A DNA stretch of 64,000 bases from Streptomyces cirratus (GCF_014650775.1 NZ_BMVP01000002.1:620001-684000); one strand, 5' to 3'. Shown: positions 33,122 to 43,046, counted from the stretch's first letter. Program-made: numbers and translations. Notes: a model not told the origin generated them from the sequence alone.

Positions 33122-36100
33122 GTGATCACATCCCCCTCCGACCGCTCAGAGCGGCGTACGCGTACCTCCGACGCGTACCGCCTGGTGCGCACCGGGCCGG
33201 AACGGGTGGCTCCCCCTGTCCTGGACGCAGCGCAACGGGCGGTGGTTGAGCACACCCGCGGACCTTTGCTGGTACTGGCCGGGCCGGGTACCGGCAAGAC
33301 CACCACGCTGATCGAGGCGGCGGCGGCCCGGGTCGAGGCGGGGGCCGACCCGGCCCGCATCCTGATCCTGACGTTCAGCCGCAAGGCCGCCGTCGAGCTG
33401 CGCGACCGGGCCGCCCTGCGGCTCGGCGGCGCCCGCGCCCCCCAGGCCACCACCTTCCACTCCTTCTGCTACGGCCTGGTCCGCGCCCACCAGGACACCG
33501 ACCTCTTCGCCGACCCGCTGCGGCTGCTGTCCGGGCCGGAGCAGGACGTGATGGTCCGCACCCTGCTGGAGGGGCAGCGCCGGATCCGCTCGATCCGCTG
33601 GCCGGACGACCTGCGGGCCGCGCTGACCACCCGCGGGTTCGCGGACGAGGTCCGGGCCGTCCTGGCCCGCGCCCGCGAACTCGGCCTGGGCCCGGACGCC
33701 CTGTCCGACTTCGCCGAGCGCATCGGCCGCCCCGACTGGAAGGCGGCGGCCGCGTTCCTCTCCGAGTACCTCGACGTCCTGGACCTCCAGGGCGCCGTGG
33801 ACTACGCGGAGCTCCTGCACCGCGCGGTGCTCCTGGCGGAGCGCACGCCGTCGCTGGCCTCCGCGTACGACGTGATCTACGTGGACGAGTACCAGGACAC
33901 GGACGCCTCGCAGCTGCGGCTGCTGCGCGCGCTCAACGGGCCGGGCGGGACGCTGGTCGCCTTCGGTGACCCGGACCAGTCGATCTACGCGTTCCGGGGC
34001 GCCGACATCAACAACGTCCTCGACTTCGAGGGCTCCTTCCCGGGGGCGCAGGTCCGGGCCCTGACGGTGGGGCGGCGCGCGGACGCAGCCCTGCTGACCG
34101 CCACCCGCCTGCTCACCACCCGCATGCCGGTGCCGCGGCTGCCGTCGGCCGCCGTCCGGGCGCACCGGGCGCTGGAGCCCGTACGGGAGGGGGGCCGGGT
34201 GGAGGTGTACACGTACCCGACGGCCGGCGCCGAGCTCGACAACATCGCCGACATCCTGCGGCGGGCCCACCTGGAGGACGGCGTGCCGTGGCGGGACATG
34301 GCCGTCCTGGTCCGCGCGGGCGGCCGCACGCTTCCGGCGATGCGGCGCGCGCTGATCTCGGCGGGGGTCCCGGCGGAGACGGACGGCACGGACACTCCCC
34401 TCCGCCACGAACCGGCCGTCGCCCCCCTCCTGACCGCCCTCCGCCTCACCGCCACGGCCGCCGCCGGCACCGACGCACCCGGAACCGAAGCCACCGGTGC
34501 CCTGCCCACCCTCGGCGCGGGGACGATCCCTTCGCCCGCCACCACCCCGCTCCCCGGCCCTGCCGTAGCGGGAGCCCGGATTCCCGGCTCCACCGACGCG
34601 CCGCTTCCAGGCCCTGCCGGCGCGGACGCCGACGCCCGCTTTCCCGGCTCCACCGAAGCCGACGCCGACGCCCCCGCCCCGGCCACGCTTGCCGGCTCCG
34701 CCGAGGGCCCCGGCGGGGAGGGGTGGGTCGGGGTCGAGGCGGCCGTGGCGTTGCTCGGGTCACCGCTCGGGGGGATGGACGCCGCCGATCTGCGGCGGCT
34801 CGGGCGGGCGCTCCGGGACGAGGAGCGGGCCGCCGGCGTCACCGTGCCCGCGCCCTCCGACGTGCTGCTCGCCCGCGCCCTCGCCGAGCCCGAGCGGCTC
34901 GTCGCCCACGACCCCGCCTACGCCCGCGGAGCGCAACGCCTCGGCCTGCTCCTGCGCAAGGCCCGCGAACTCCTCGAAGGCGGCGGCACCGCCGAAGAGG
35001 CCCTCTGGCTCCTGTGGGACGGCACCCCCTGGCCCCAGCGCCTGGAGCGCAACGCCCGCCGCGGCGGCGCCGCCGGCCGCAACGCCGACCGCGACCTCGA
35101 CGCCGTCTGCGCCCTCTTCGACACCGCCGCCCGCGCGGAGGAACGCACCGGCGGCCGCGGCGCCCTCAACTTCCTCGAACAGCTCGAAGCCGAGGACATC
35201 GCCGCCGACACCCTCACCCGCAAGGCCCACCGCTCCGACGCCGTCCGGCTGATGACCGCCCACCGCTCCAAGGGCCTCGAATGGGGCCTCGTCGTCGTCG
35301 CCGGCGTCCAGGAGGGGCTCTGGCCCGACCTGCGCCGCCGCGGCTCCCTCCTGGAAGCCGACCGCATCGGCCGCGACGGCCTCGCCGATCCCCTCACCCC
35401 CGGCGCGCTCCTCGCCGAGGAGCGCCGGCTCTTCTACGTCGCCACCACCCGCGCCCGCCACCGCCTCGTCGTCACCGCCGTCAAGGCCCCCGCCGAGGAC
35501 GGCGACCAGCCCTCCCGTTTCCTCACCGAACTCGGCGTGCCGGTCAAGGACGTCTCCGGCCGCCCCCGCCGCCCCCTCTCCGTCCCGGCGCTCGTCGCGG
35601 AACTCCGCGCCACCACCGTCGACCCCGAGGCCTCCGAGGCGATGCGCGACGCCGCCGCCCGGCGCCTGGCCCGCCTCGCCGCGCTCACCGACGACGAGGA
35701 CCGCCCCCTGGTGCCCGCCGCGCACCCGCAGCGCTGGTGGGGCCTGTACGAACCCACCCGCAGCAGCGTCCCGCTGCGCGACCGCGACCGGCCCGTCGCC
35801 CTGTCCGGCAGCGCCCTGGACCAGCTCGCCAACACCTGCTCCCTCCAGTGGTTCCTCGGCCGCGAGGTCAAGGCCGACGCCCCCTCCACCGCCGCACAGG
35901 GCTTCGGCAACGTCGTGCACGTCCTCGCCGACGAAGTCGCCTCCGGCCGGACCCCCGCCGACCTCGCCGTCCTGATGGAACGCCTCGACTCCGTCTGGGA
36001 CGCCCTCGCCTTCGACGCCCCCTGGAAGTCCCGCCAGGAGAAGGACAACGCCCGCGCCGCCCTCGAACGCTTCCTGCGCTGGCACGCCACCGACCGCGGG

Positions 36101-36595
36101 GGCAGGGCGGCCGTGGCCACGGAGCACGAATTCGACGTCACGCTCGAAGCGGGCGACTTCGCCGTTCGCATCCGGGGCTCCATGGACCGGGTCGAATCCG
36201 ACCCTCAGGGGCGTGCGTACGTCGTCGACTTCAAGACGGGCAAGGCCGCGCCCACCAAGGACGAGGTCGCGCGGCACCCCCAGCTCGCCGTGTACCAGCT
36301 CGCGGTCCGCGAAGGCGCCGTCGACGAGGTCTTCGACGGCCGGCGCCCCGAACCCGGCGGCGCCGAACTCGTGCAGCTGCGTCAGGGCGCCGCCAAACGC
36401 GACGGCGGCGACGACGTGCCCAAGGTCCAGGCGCAGCAGCCGCCGGACGGCGAGTGGGCCGCCGACCTGCTCGCCACCGCCGCCGGCCGGGTCCTGGACG
36501 AGCGCTTCACCCCCACCACCGGGCAGCACTGCGACCACTGCTCCTTCCGCAGCGCGTGCAGCGCCCGTCCCGAGGGCCGTCACACCGTGGAATGA
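33122..36595 (+). CDS. adnA: AdnA-type helicase-nuclease subunit
   Basis: A 1157-residue subunit of the AdnAB end-resection machine. Visible: Walker A GPGTGKTT at about 54-61, FSRKAAVEL, DEYQDTD (Walker B), GDPDQSIYAFRG, a Pro/Ala/Gly-rich insertion (about 440-535), THRSKGLEW-like MTAHRSKGLEWGLVVV, VATTRARHRL, and a RecB-type nuclease domain with GSMDRVE and VVDFKTGK. Cysteines in NTCSLQ and CDHCSFRSAC probably hold a 4Fe-4S cluster. The gene precedes adnB as in mycobacteria. The GTG start has no clear ribosome-binding site. Confidence 0.92.
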   Translation: MITSPSDRSERRTRTSDAYRLVRTGPERVAPPVLDAAQRAVVEHTRGPLLVLAGPGTGKTTTLIEAAAARVEAGADPARILILTFSRKAAVELRDRAALRLGGARAPQATTFHSFCYGLVRAHQDTDLFADPLRLLSGPEQDVMVRTLLEGQRRIRSIRWPDDLRAALTTRGFADEVRAVLARARELGLGPDALSDFAERIGRPDWKAAAAFLSEYLDVLDLQGAVDYAELLHRAVLLAERTPSLASAYDVIYVDEYQDTDASQLRLLRALNGPGGTLVAFGDPDQSIYAFRGADINNVLDFEGSFPGAQVRALTVGRRADAALLTATRLLTTRMPVPRLPSAAVRAHRALEPVREGGRVEVYTYPTAGAELDNIADILRRAHLEDGVPWRDMAVLVRAGGRTLPAMRRALISAGVPAETDGTDTPLRHEPAVAPLLTALRLTATAAAGTDAPGTEATGALPTLGAGTIPSPATTPLPGPAVAGARIPGSTDAPLPGPAGADADARFPGSTEADADAPAPATLAGSAEGPGGEGWVGVEAAVALLGSPLGGMDAADLRRLGRALRDEERAAGVTVPAPSDVLLARALAEPERLVAHDPAYARGAQRLGLLLRKARELLEGGGTAEEALWLLWDGTPWPQRLERNARRGGAAGRNADRDLDAVCALFDTAARAEERTGGRGALNFLEQLEAEDIAADTLTRKAHRSDAVRLMTAHRSKGLEWGLVVVAGVQEGLWPDLRRRGSLLEADRIGRDGLADPLTPGALLAEERRLFYVATTRARHRLVVTAVKAPAEDGDQPSRFLTELGVPVKDVSGRPRRPLSVPALVAELRATTVDPEASEAMRDAAARRLARLAALTDDEDRPLVPAAHPQRWWGLYEPTRSSVPLRDRDRPVALSGSALDQLANTCSLQWFLGREVKADAPSTAAQGFGNVVHVLADEVASGRTPADLAVLMERLDSVWDALAFDAPWKSRQEKDNARAALERFLRWHATDRGGRAAVATEHEFDVTLEAGDFAVRIRGSMDRVESDPQGRAYVVDFKTGKAAPTKDEVARHPQLAVYQLAVREGAVDEVFDGRRPEPGGAELVQLRQGAAKRDGGDDVPKVQAQQPPDGEWAADLLATAAGRVLDERFTPTTGQHCDHCSFRSACSARPEGRHTVE

Positions 36596-36642
36596 GAGCC
36601 GGTGCGGCCGGGGCTGTCGGTGCGGGCGGCTAGCCTTTTGGG

Positions 36643-39600
36643 GTGTCCGCGCGTCCGGCCGGCCCACCGGCCCTCACCGATCCCGAGCAGCTCAAGGAGC
36701 TCCTCGGGATCCCCTTCACGCCGGAACAGCTGGCCTGTGCGACCGCCCCGGCAGCCCCCCAGGTCATCGTCGCCGGAGCCGGCTCCGGCAAGACCACCGT
36801 CATGGCCGCGCGCGTGGTGTGGCTGGTCGGCACCGGTGCCGTCGCCCCCGACCAGGTCCTCGGTCTGACCTTCACCAACAAGGCCGCCGGCGAGCTCGCC
36901 GAGCGCGTGCGCAGGGCCCTCGCCCGCGCCGGCATCAGCGACCCGGATCCTTCCCCCGGGCCCGTCCCCGGCTCCTTCCCCGTCCCCGGGTCCTTCCCCG
37001 GCCCCGCCCCGGCCGGGGGCGGGGCGGCCGTCGGCGAGCCCCGCATCTCCACCTACCACGCCTTCGCCGGGCAGCTCCTCAAGGACCACGGCCTGCGCAT
37101 CGGCCTGGAACCCAGCTCCCGGCTGCTCGCCGACGCCACCCGCTTCCAGCTCGCCGCCCGCGTGCTGCGCGAGGCCCCCGGCCCGTACCCGTCGCTGACG
37201 AAGTCCCTCCCCGACCTGGTCAGCGACCTGCTCGCGCTCGACGCCGAGCTGTCCGAGCACCTGGTCGCCCCCGAGGAACTGCGTACGTACGACACCCGGC
37301 TCCTCGACGAACTCGCCGGAACGAGACTCACCAACGACGACCTGCGCAAGGTCCCCGAGGCGGTACGCGGCCGACTCGAACTGCTGGAGCTGACCGAGCG
37401 CTACCGCGAGGCCAAGCGCTCCCGCGACCTGCTCGACTTCAGCGACCAGATAGCCCTCTCCGCGCGGCTCGCCACCACCCGGCCCGAAGTGGGGGCGCTG
37501 CTGCGCGAGGAGTTCCGGGTCGTCCTGCTCGACGAGTACCAGGACACCTCCGTGGCCCAGCGGCTGCTGCTGTCCGGCCTGTTCGGCGCGGGCACGGGCC
37601 ACGCCGTGACCGCCGTCGGCGACCCCTGCCAGGCGATCTACGGCTGGCGTGGCGCCTCCGTCGCCAACCTCGACGACTTCCCCGAGCACTTCCCGAACGC
37701 CGACGGCAGCCCCGCCACCCGGTACTCCCTCAGCGAGAACCGGCGCAGCGGCGGCAGGCTGCTGGACCTGGCCAACGGCCTCGCCGCGCCCCTGCGCGCC
37801 ATGCACGAGGGCGTCGAGGCGCTGCGGCCCGCGCCGGGGGAGGAGCAGGCCGGCTCCGTCCGCTGCGCCCTGCTGCCCACGCACGCCGAGGAACTGGAGT
37901 GGCTCGCCGACTCCGTCGCGCACCTGGTCCGTACGGGGACGCCGCCGGGGGAGATCGCGGTGCTGTGCCGCTCCGCCGGGGACTTCGCGCGGATCCAGGA
38001 GGTACTGGTGGCCCGCGAGGTGCCGGTGGAGGTGGTCGGGCTGTCCGGGCTGCTGCACCTGCCCGAGGTCGCCGACCTGGTCGCGGTGTGCGAGGTGCTC
38101 CAGGACCCGGGGGCCAACGCCTCGCTGGTGCGCCTGCTGACCGGCCCGCGCTGGCGGATCGGCGCCCGCGACCTGGCGCTGCTGGGGCGGCGGGCGCGGC
38201 AGCTGATCGGCCGCGCGCCCGGTGAGGTGGATCCGGACGAGCGCCTCGCGGCGGCCGTCGAGGGTGTGGACCCGGTCGAGGTCGTCTCGCTGGCGGACGC
38301 GCTGGAGACGTTCCTGGACTCCGCCGGGGCCGTCCCGGGGGAGGACCTGCCGTTCTCGGCGGAGGCCCGGGTCCGCTTCGCCCACCTCGCCCAGGAGCTG
38401 CGTGACCTGCGGCGATCGCTCGCCGATCCACTGATGGACGTACTGCACCGGGTGCTGACGCTGACCGGGCTGGAGGTGGAGCTGTCGGCCTCCCCGCACG
38501 CCCTGGCCACCCGGCGGCGCGAGACGCTGTCCGGGTTCCTGGACGTCGCGGCCGGGTTCGCCTCGCTGGACGGGGAGGCGTCGCTGCTGGCGTTCCTCGG
38601 CTTCCTGCGGACGGCCGCCCAGTACGAGAAGGGCCTGGACCACGCCCTGCCCGGCGGGGAGAACACGGTCAAGGTGCTGACGGCCCACAAGTCCAAGGGG
38701 CTGGAGTGGGATGTGGTCGTCGTACCCGGCCTGTGCGCGGGGTCCTTCCCGAAGGAGAAGCCGCCGGAGGCCTGGACGTCGTACGCGAAGGTCCTGCCGT
38801 ACGCGCTGCGCGGCGACGCCGCGACCCTGCCGGGAGGTCCGGCGTGGACCTCGGCGGGGCTCAAGTCGTTCAAGGCCGGGCTGAAAGAGCACAAGGCCGT
38901 GGAGGAACTCCGGCTGGGGTACGTGACGTTCACGCGGCCGCGCTCCCTGCTGCTGGCCTCCGGCCACTGGTGGGGGCCGGCGCAGAAGAAGCGGCGGGGG
39001 CCCTCGGCGTTCCTGGAGGCCCTGTACGAGCACTGCGCCCGGGGGCACGGCGAGATCGAGGCCTGGGCGGACGAGCCGGAGCCCGACGCCGAGAACCCGG
39101 CCCTGACCGCGGCTGCGACGGCGGACCACGCCTGGCCGCTCCCCCTGGACCCGGCCTCCCTCGCCCTCCGCCGCCGCGCGGCAGCCCTGGTGGAGTCCCA
39201 CCTCCGGCTCCCGCACTCCTGGCCGGCCCCGGACGCCCCCGAGCTCCCGTCCCCCCGCCCCGCCCCACCCGAGGACCTCTGGGCGGAGTCCGACGCCCGG
39301 ACGCCCGCACCGGAGCCCGACGACGACCTCTGGCCGGAGCCCGACGCGTGGGCTCCCGCACCGGAGCCCGACGCGTGGGCTCCCGCACCGGAGCCCGACG
39401 CGTGGGCTCCCGCACCGGAGCCCGACGCGTGGGCTCCCGCACCGGAGCCCGACGCCTGGGTTTCCGCACCGGAGTCCGACGCCTGGGTTTCCGCACCGGA
39501 GTCCGACGCCTGGGTTTCCGCACCGGAGCCCGACGCCTGGGCTTCCGCACCCGAGCCCGGCGCCTGGGCTTCCGCACCGGAGTCCGACGTCCGGGGCGAC

Positions 39601-40563
39601 GCACCTGCGCCCGCCGGGGGCCACCGCCCGCAGTCCGGTCCGGCGGTCCCGTCGGCCCGTACCGCCCACGGCGAAGCGCCCCGGCCCGGCTCCGCCGTAC
39701 CCGCGGCCGCCCCCGGGGCGCGGGTCCGCACCGACGCGCCCGCCGAGGACCTCTGGCCCGAGGCCGACGGCTGGGTCGCCGTGCCCGCGCCCGGCGAGAG
39801 CCCGGGGCAGCAGGCCGGCCGTGGCGGTGGCGCGCCGGGGCTCGAAGAGGCGCGGATCGTGGCCTCCTGGGACCGGGACCTCGACGCGCTCGAAGGCGAG
39901 CTCCGCCGTGCCCGTACGGCGGTGCGGGACGTCGAGCTGCCGGCTTCCCTCTCCGCCAGCCAGCTGCTGCGCCTCGCCGCCGACGAGGAGGGCTTCGCCC
40001 GCGAGCTCGCCCGGCCCATGCCGAAGCCGCCCCAGCCCGCCGCGCGCCAAGGCACCCGCTTCCACGCCTGGGTCGAGTCCCGCTTCGACGAGCTCCCGCT
40101 CCCCCTCCTCGACGTCCTCGATCCCGCCACCGAACTCCCCGGCGCCGCCTCCGACCAGGACATCGCCGACGAGGCCGACCTCGCCTCCCTCAAGGCCGCC
40201 TTCGAGCGCAGCGAGTTCGCCGACCGCACCCCGCACCGGATGGAGGCCCCGGTCCAGCTCACCCTCGCCGGCCGCGTCGTCCGCGGCCGGATCGACGCCG
40301 TCTACAAGAACCCCGACGGCTCGTACGAGATCGTCGACTGGAAGACCGGCCGTACGACCGAGGCCGACCCCCTCCAGCTCGCCGTCTACCGCCTGGCCTG
40401 GGCCGAAGCCACCCAGACCCCCCTCGACCGGGTCTCCGCCGCGTTCCTGCACGTCCGCAGCGGTCGCGTCATCCGCCCCCGCGACCTGCCCGACCGGGCC
40501 CGTCTTGAGCGGATCCTCCAAGGCAAATCGGGCACGGACAGCGCCCACCAGGCGGACGGTTAG
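36643..40563 (+). CDS. adnB: AdnB-type helicase-nuclease subunit with repeat linker
   Basis: A 1306-residue partner of AdnA. Helicase: Walker A GAGSGKTT at about 45-52, LTFTNKAAGEL, LLDEYQDTS, GDPCQAIYGWRG, LSENRRS, LTAHKSKGLEWDVVVV and YVTFTRPR. Nuclease near 1170-1260: GTRFHAWVE, GRIDAVYK and IVDWKTGR, with the D...DxK catalytic set. Between them lies a disordered linker (about 835-1060) with nine tandem 9-residue repeats, making the protein about 200 residues longer than mycobacterial AdnB. The GTG lacks a Shine-Dalgarno site and TAGCCT ends 6 nt before it, so it may also have its own leaderless transcript. Confidence 0.93.
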   Translation: MSARPAGPPALTDPEQLKELLGIPFTPEQLACATAPAAPQVIVAGAGSGKTTVMAARVVWLVGTGAVAPDQVLGLTFTNKAAGELAERVRRALARAGISDPDPSPGPVPGSFPVPGSFPGPAPAGGGAAVGEPRISTYHAFAGQLLKDHGLRIGLEPSSRLLADATRFQLAARVLREAPGPYPSLTKSLPDLVSDLLALDAELSEHLVAPEELRTYDTRLLDELAGTRLTNDDLRKVPEAVRGRLELLELTERYREAKRSRDLLDFSDQIALSARLATTRPEVGALLREEFRVVLLDEYQDTSVAQRLLLSGLFGAGTGHAVTAVGDPCQAIYGWRGASVANLDDFPEHFPNADGSPATRYSLSENRRSGGRLLDLANGLAAPLRAMHEGVEALRPAPGEEQAGSVRCALLPTHAEELEWLADSVAHLVRTGTPPGEIAVLCRSAGDFARIQEVLVAREVPVEVVGLSGLLHLPEVADLVAVCEVLQDPGANASLVRLLTGPRWRIGARDLALLGRRARQLIGRAPGEVDPDERLAAAVEGVDPVEVVSLADALETFLDSAGAVPGEDLPFSAEARVRFAHLAQELRDLRRSLADPLMDVLHRVLTLTGLEVELSASPHALATRRRETLSGFLDVAAGFASLDGEASLLAFLGFLRTAAQYEKGLDHALPGGENTVKVLTAHKSKGLEWDVVVVPGLCAGSFPKEKPPEAWTSYAKVLPYALRGDAATLPGGPAWTSAGLKSFKAGLKEHKAVEELRLGYVTFTRPRSLLLASGHWWGPAQKKRRGPSAFLEALYEHCARGHGEIEAWADEPEPDAENPALTAAATADHAWPLPLDPASLALRRRAAALVESHLRLPHSWPAPDAPELPSPRPAPPEDLWAESDARTPAPEPDDDLWPEPDAWAPAPEPDAWAPAPEPDAWAPAPEPDAWAPAPEPDAWVSAPESDAWVSAPESDAWVSAPEPDAWASAPEPGAWASAPESDVRGDAPAPAGGHRPQSGPAVPSARTAHGEAPRPGSAVPAAAPGARVRTDAPAEDLWPEADGWVAVPAPGESPGQQAGRGGGAPGLEEARIVASWDRDLDALEGELRRARTAVRDVELPASLSASQLLRLAADEEGFARELARPMPKPPQPAARQGTRFHAWVESRFDELPLPLLDVLDPATELPGAASDQDIADEADLASLKAAFERSEFADRTPHRMEAPVQLTLAGRVVRGRIDAVYKNPDGSYEIVDWKTGRTTEADPLQLAVYRLAWAEATQTPLDRVSAAFLHVRSGRVIRPRDLPDRARLERILQGKSGTDSAHQADG
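39343..39585 (+). repeat. In-frame 27-bp minisatellite, nine copies, inside adnB
   Basis: Nine contiguous 27-bp units (243 bp) encode DAWAPAPEP four times, then the variants DAWVSAPES, DAWVSAPES, DAWVSAPEP, DAWASAPEP and GAWASAPES. Copies 1-4 are nearly identical at the DNA level, indicating recent expansion; later ones are diverged. It lies in the linker between helicase and nuclease domains and keeps frame. Confidence 0.95.
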
Positions 40564-40573
40564 GCTCGTAGGC

Positions 40574-41977
40574 ATGAGCGAAACCCCGGCGGACAGCGTC
40601 GTCCGCACGTACATCGACACCCACCGCGCCGCCTTCCTCGACGACCTCGCCGAGTGGCTGCGCATCCCGTCCGTCTCGGCCCAGCCCGAGCACGCGGGCG
40701 ATGTACGGCGCAGCGCCGAATGGCTCGCCGCCAAGCTCAAGGAGACCGGCTTCCCGGTCGCCGAGGTCCTGGAGACCCCCGGCGCCCCCGCGGTCTTCGC
40801 CGAGTGGCCGAGCGCCGACCCGGCCGCCCCCACCGTCCTCGTCTACGGGCACCACGACGTGCAGCCCGCCGCCCGCGAGGACGGCTGGCACACCGAACCG
40901 TTCGAGCCGGTCGTCAAGGACGGCCGGATGTACGGGCGCGGCGCGGCCGACGACAAGGGCCAGGTGTTCTTCCACACCCTCGGCGTGCGCGCACACCTCG
41001 CCGCCACCGGCGCCGACGCCCCCGCCGTGCACCTCAAGCTGCTCATCGAGGGCGAGGAGGAGTCCGGCTCCATCAACTTCCGGGCCCTCGTCGAACGCGA
41101 GGCCGACCGCCTCGCCGCCGACGTCGTGGTCGTCTCCGACACCGGCATGTGGTCCGAGACCACTCCCACCGTCTGCACCGGCATGCGCGGCGTCGCCGAC
41201 TGCGAGATCGACTTCCACGGCCCCGACCAGGACATCCACTCCGGCGCCTTCGGGGGCGCCGTGCCCAACCCGGCCACCGCCGCGGCCCGCCTCGTCGCCG
41301 CGCTGCACGACGCCGACGGCCGGGTCACGATCCCCGGCTTCTACGACGGCATCGCCGAGCTCAGCGACGCCGAACGCCGGCTGATCGCCGAGCTGCCCTT
41401 CGACGAGGCCGAGTGGCTGCGTACGGCCAAGTCGCACGCGGCCGCCGGCGAGAAGGGCTACTCGACGCTGGAGCGCGTCTGGGCCCGCCCGACCGCCGAG
41501 GTCAACGGCATCGGCGGCGGCTACCAGGGCCCCGGCGGCAAGACCATCGTGCCCGCCTCCGCACACGTGAAGCTGTCGTTCCGCCTGGTGTCCGGGCAGG
41601 ACCCGTACGAGGTCGAGGCAGCCGTACGCGACTGGGTCGCGGCCCGCGTCCCCGACGGGATCCGGCACTCCATCGTCTTCGGCGCCCCGACCCGGCCGTG
41701 CCTGACCCCGCTGGACCACCCCGCCCTGCAATCCGTCGTGCGGGCCATGGGCCGCGCCTTCGGGCAGCCGGTCCGCTTCACGCGCGAGGGCGGCTCCGGT
41801 CCCGCCGCCGACCTCCAGGACGTGCTGGGCGCCCCGGTCCTCTTCCTCGGCATCTCCGTCCCGTCGGACGGCTGGCACGCGCCGAACGAGAAGGTCGAGC
41901 TGGACCTGCTCCTCAAGGGCGTGGAGACGGCCGCCTACCTGTGGGGAGACCTCGCCGCCCACTGGAAGCCCGCCTGA
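40574..41977 (+). CDS. M20-family dipeptidase
   Basis: A 467-residue zinc metallopeptidase of the M20 (CNDP/dipeptidase) type. Metal ligands are seen in YGHHDVQP, GRGAADDKG, EGEEESGS and SDTG, with a dimerisation lid in the middle and a final C-terminal His in SDGWHAPNEK. It probably releases amino acids from short peptides in the cytoplasm. There is no Shine-Dalgarno site; TAGGCT (40561-40566), overlapping the adnB stop codon, ends 7 nt before the ATG, consistent with a leaderless mRNA. Confidence 0.93.
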   Translation: MSETPADSVVRTYIDTHRAAFLDDLAEWLRIPSVSAQPEHAGDVRRSAEWLAAKLKETGFPVAEVLETPGAPAVFAEWPSADPAAPTVLVYGHHDVQPAAREDGWHTEPFEPVVKDGRMYGRGAADDKGQVFFHTLGVRAHLAATGADAPAVHLKLLIEGEEESGSINFRALVEREADRLAADVVVVSDTGMWSETTPTVCTGMRGVADCEIDFHGPDQDIHSGAFGGAVPNPATAAARLVAALHDADGRVTIPGFYDGIAELSDAERRLIAELPFDEAEWLRTAKSHAAAGEKGYSTLERVWARPTAEVNGIGGGYQGPGGKTIVPASAHVKLSFRLVSGQDPYEVEAAVRDWVAARVPDGIRHSIVFGAPTRPCLTPLDHPALQSVVRAMGRAFGQPVRFTREGGSGPAADLQDVLGAPVLFLGISVPSDGWHAPNEKVELDLLLKGVETAAYLWGDLAAHWKPA

Positions 41978-42064
41978 GGGACCGGACCGCACGGATCCAC
42001 CCCGCCCACGCCCGCGCCGCCCGCATAGCCCGCCTGTCCACCACCGGGGGAGTTGGAAGTACCT

Positions 42065-43000
42065 GTGAGTACCCGTACCGAGCGTCCGCTCTCGCTCGCC
42101 GCGCCCAGCGGCATCGACCGCGCCGCGCACCACCGCCTCGACGAGGCCTGGCTCGCGGCCGCCTGGAGTCACCCGACGACCCGCGTCTTCGTCGTCTCCG
42201 GCGGCCAGGTCCTGATCGACGACACCCCCGACGGGGGCACGGGCATCGTGATGACCCCCGCCTTCGAGGCCCCCGTCACCCAGACCCACCGGTACTTCCT
42301 GGGCACCGACGAGGACGGCGTACGGTACTTCGCGCTCCAGAAGGACTCCCTGCCGGGCCGCATGGACCAGTCGGCGCGCGCCGCCGGGCTGCGGGAGGCG
42401 GGGATGCTGCTGTCACCGCGCGACGCCGGGCTGATGGTGCACGCGGTGGCGCTGGAGAACTGGCAGCGGATGCACCGTTTCTGCTCCCGCTGCGGCGAGC
42501 GCACCGTCGTCGCGGCGGCCGGTCACATCCGGCGCTGCCCGGGCTGCGGCGCCGAGCACTACCCGCGCACCGACCCGGCCGTGATCATGCTGGTCACCGA
42601 CGAGCAGGACCGCGCGCTGCTCGGCCGCCAGGTGCACTGGCCCGAGGGCCGCTTCTCGACGCTGGCCGGGTTCGTGGAGCCGGGCGAGTCCATCGAGCAG
42701 TCCGTGATACGCGAGGTGTGGGAGGAGGCGGGCGTCAAGGTCGGCGAGGTCGAGTACGTCGCCAGCCAGCCCTGGCCGTTCCCATACAGCCTGATGCTCG
42801 GGTTCACGGCCCGCGCCGTCACCTCGGAGATCACGGTAGACGGCGAGGAGATCCAGGAGGCCCGCTGGTTCTCCCGCGAGGACCTGCGCGAGGCCATCGA
42901 GTCGGGAGAGGTGCTCCCGCCCTCGGGGATCTCCATCGCGGCCCGGCTGGTCGAGCTCTGGTACGGCAAGCCGTTGCCCCGGCCCGCAGCCCGGCCGTAA
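42065..43000 (+). CDS. nudC: NAD(+) diphosphatase / NAD-cap hydrolase NudC
   Basis: A 311-residue Nudix hydrolase that cleaves NADH/NAD and removes NAD caps from RNA. The zinc ribbon CSRC...CPGC lies at about 140-165, the Nudix box GFVEPGESIEQSVIREVWEE follows, and the NudC-specific SQPWPFPYSLM motif is intact. The GTG at 42065 has GGAAG 5 nt upstream; a TTG four codons earlier is possible. It is convergent with mycoredoxin, fitting a shared redox-stress context. Confidence 0.95.
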   Translation: MSTRTERPLSLAAPSGIDRAAHHRLDEAWLAAAWSHPTTRVFVVSGGQVLIDDTPDGGTGIVMTPAFEAPVTQTHRYFLGTDEDGVRYFALQKDSLPGRMDQSARAAGLREAGMLLSPRDAGLMVHAVALENWQRMHRFCSRCGERTVVAAAGHIRRCPGCGAEHYPRTDPAVIMLVTDEQDRALLGRQVHWPEGRFSTLAGFVEPGESIEQSVIREVWEEAGVKVGEVEYVASQPWPFPYSLMLGFTARAVTSEITVDGEEIQEARWFSREDLREAIESGEVLPPSGISIAARLVELWYGKPLPRPAARP

Positions 43001-43010
43001 CGTTCGTCAC

Positions 43011-43046
43011 AGCAGGAGGCCCCCGCCGCGGCGGGGGCCTCCTGCT
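43011..43046. terminator. Perfect 36-nt palindromic terminator
   Basis: 17-bp stem with a GC dinucleotide centre, between convergent nudC and mycoredoxin genes. It should act in both directions. Confidence 0.85.

Noticed and set aside
39343..39585. CRISPR-like or mobile repeat in adnB
   Set aside because: The units are contiguous with no spacers and keep the adnB frame; this is a coding minisatellite.
36580..40833. A 1417-codon open frame antisense to adnB
   Set aside because: GC-rich DNA leaves antisense frames open; the translation is Gly/Arg/Val/Leu-rich without domains, and the sense strand encodes a complete helicase-nuclease.
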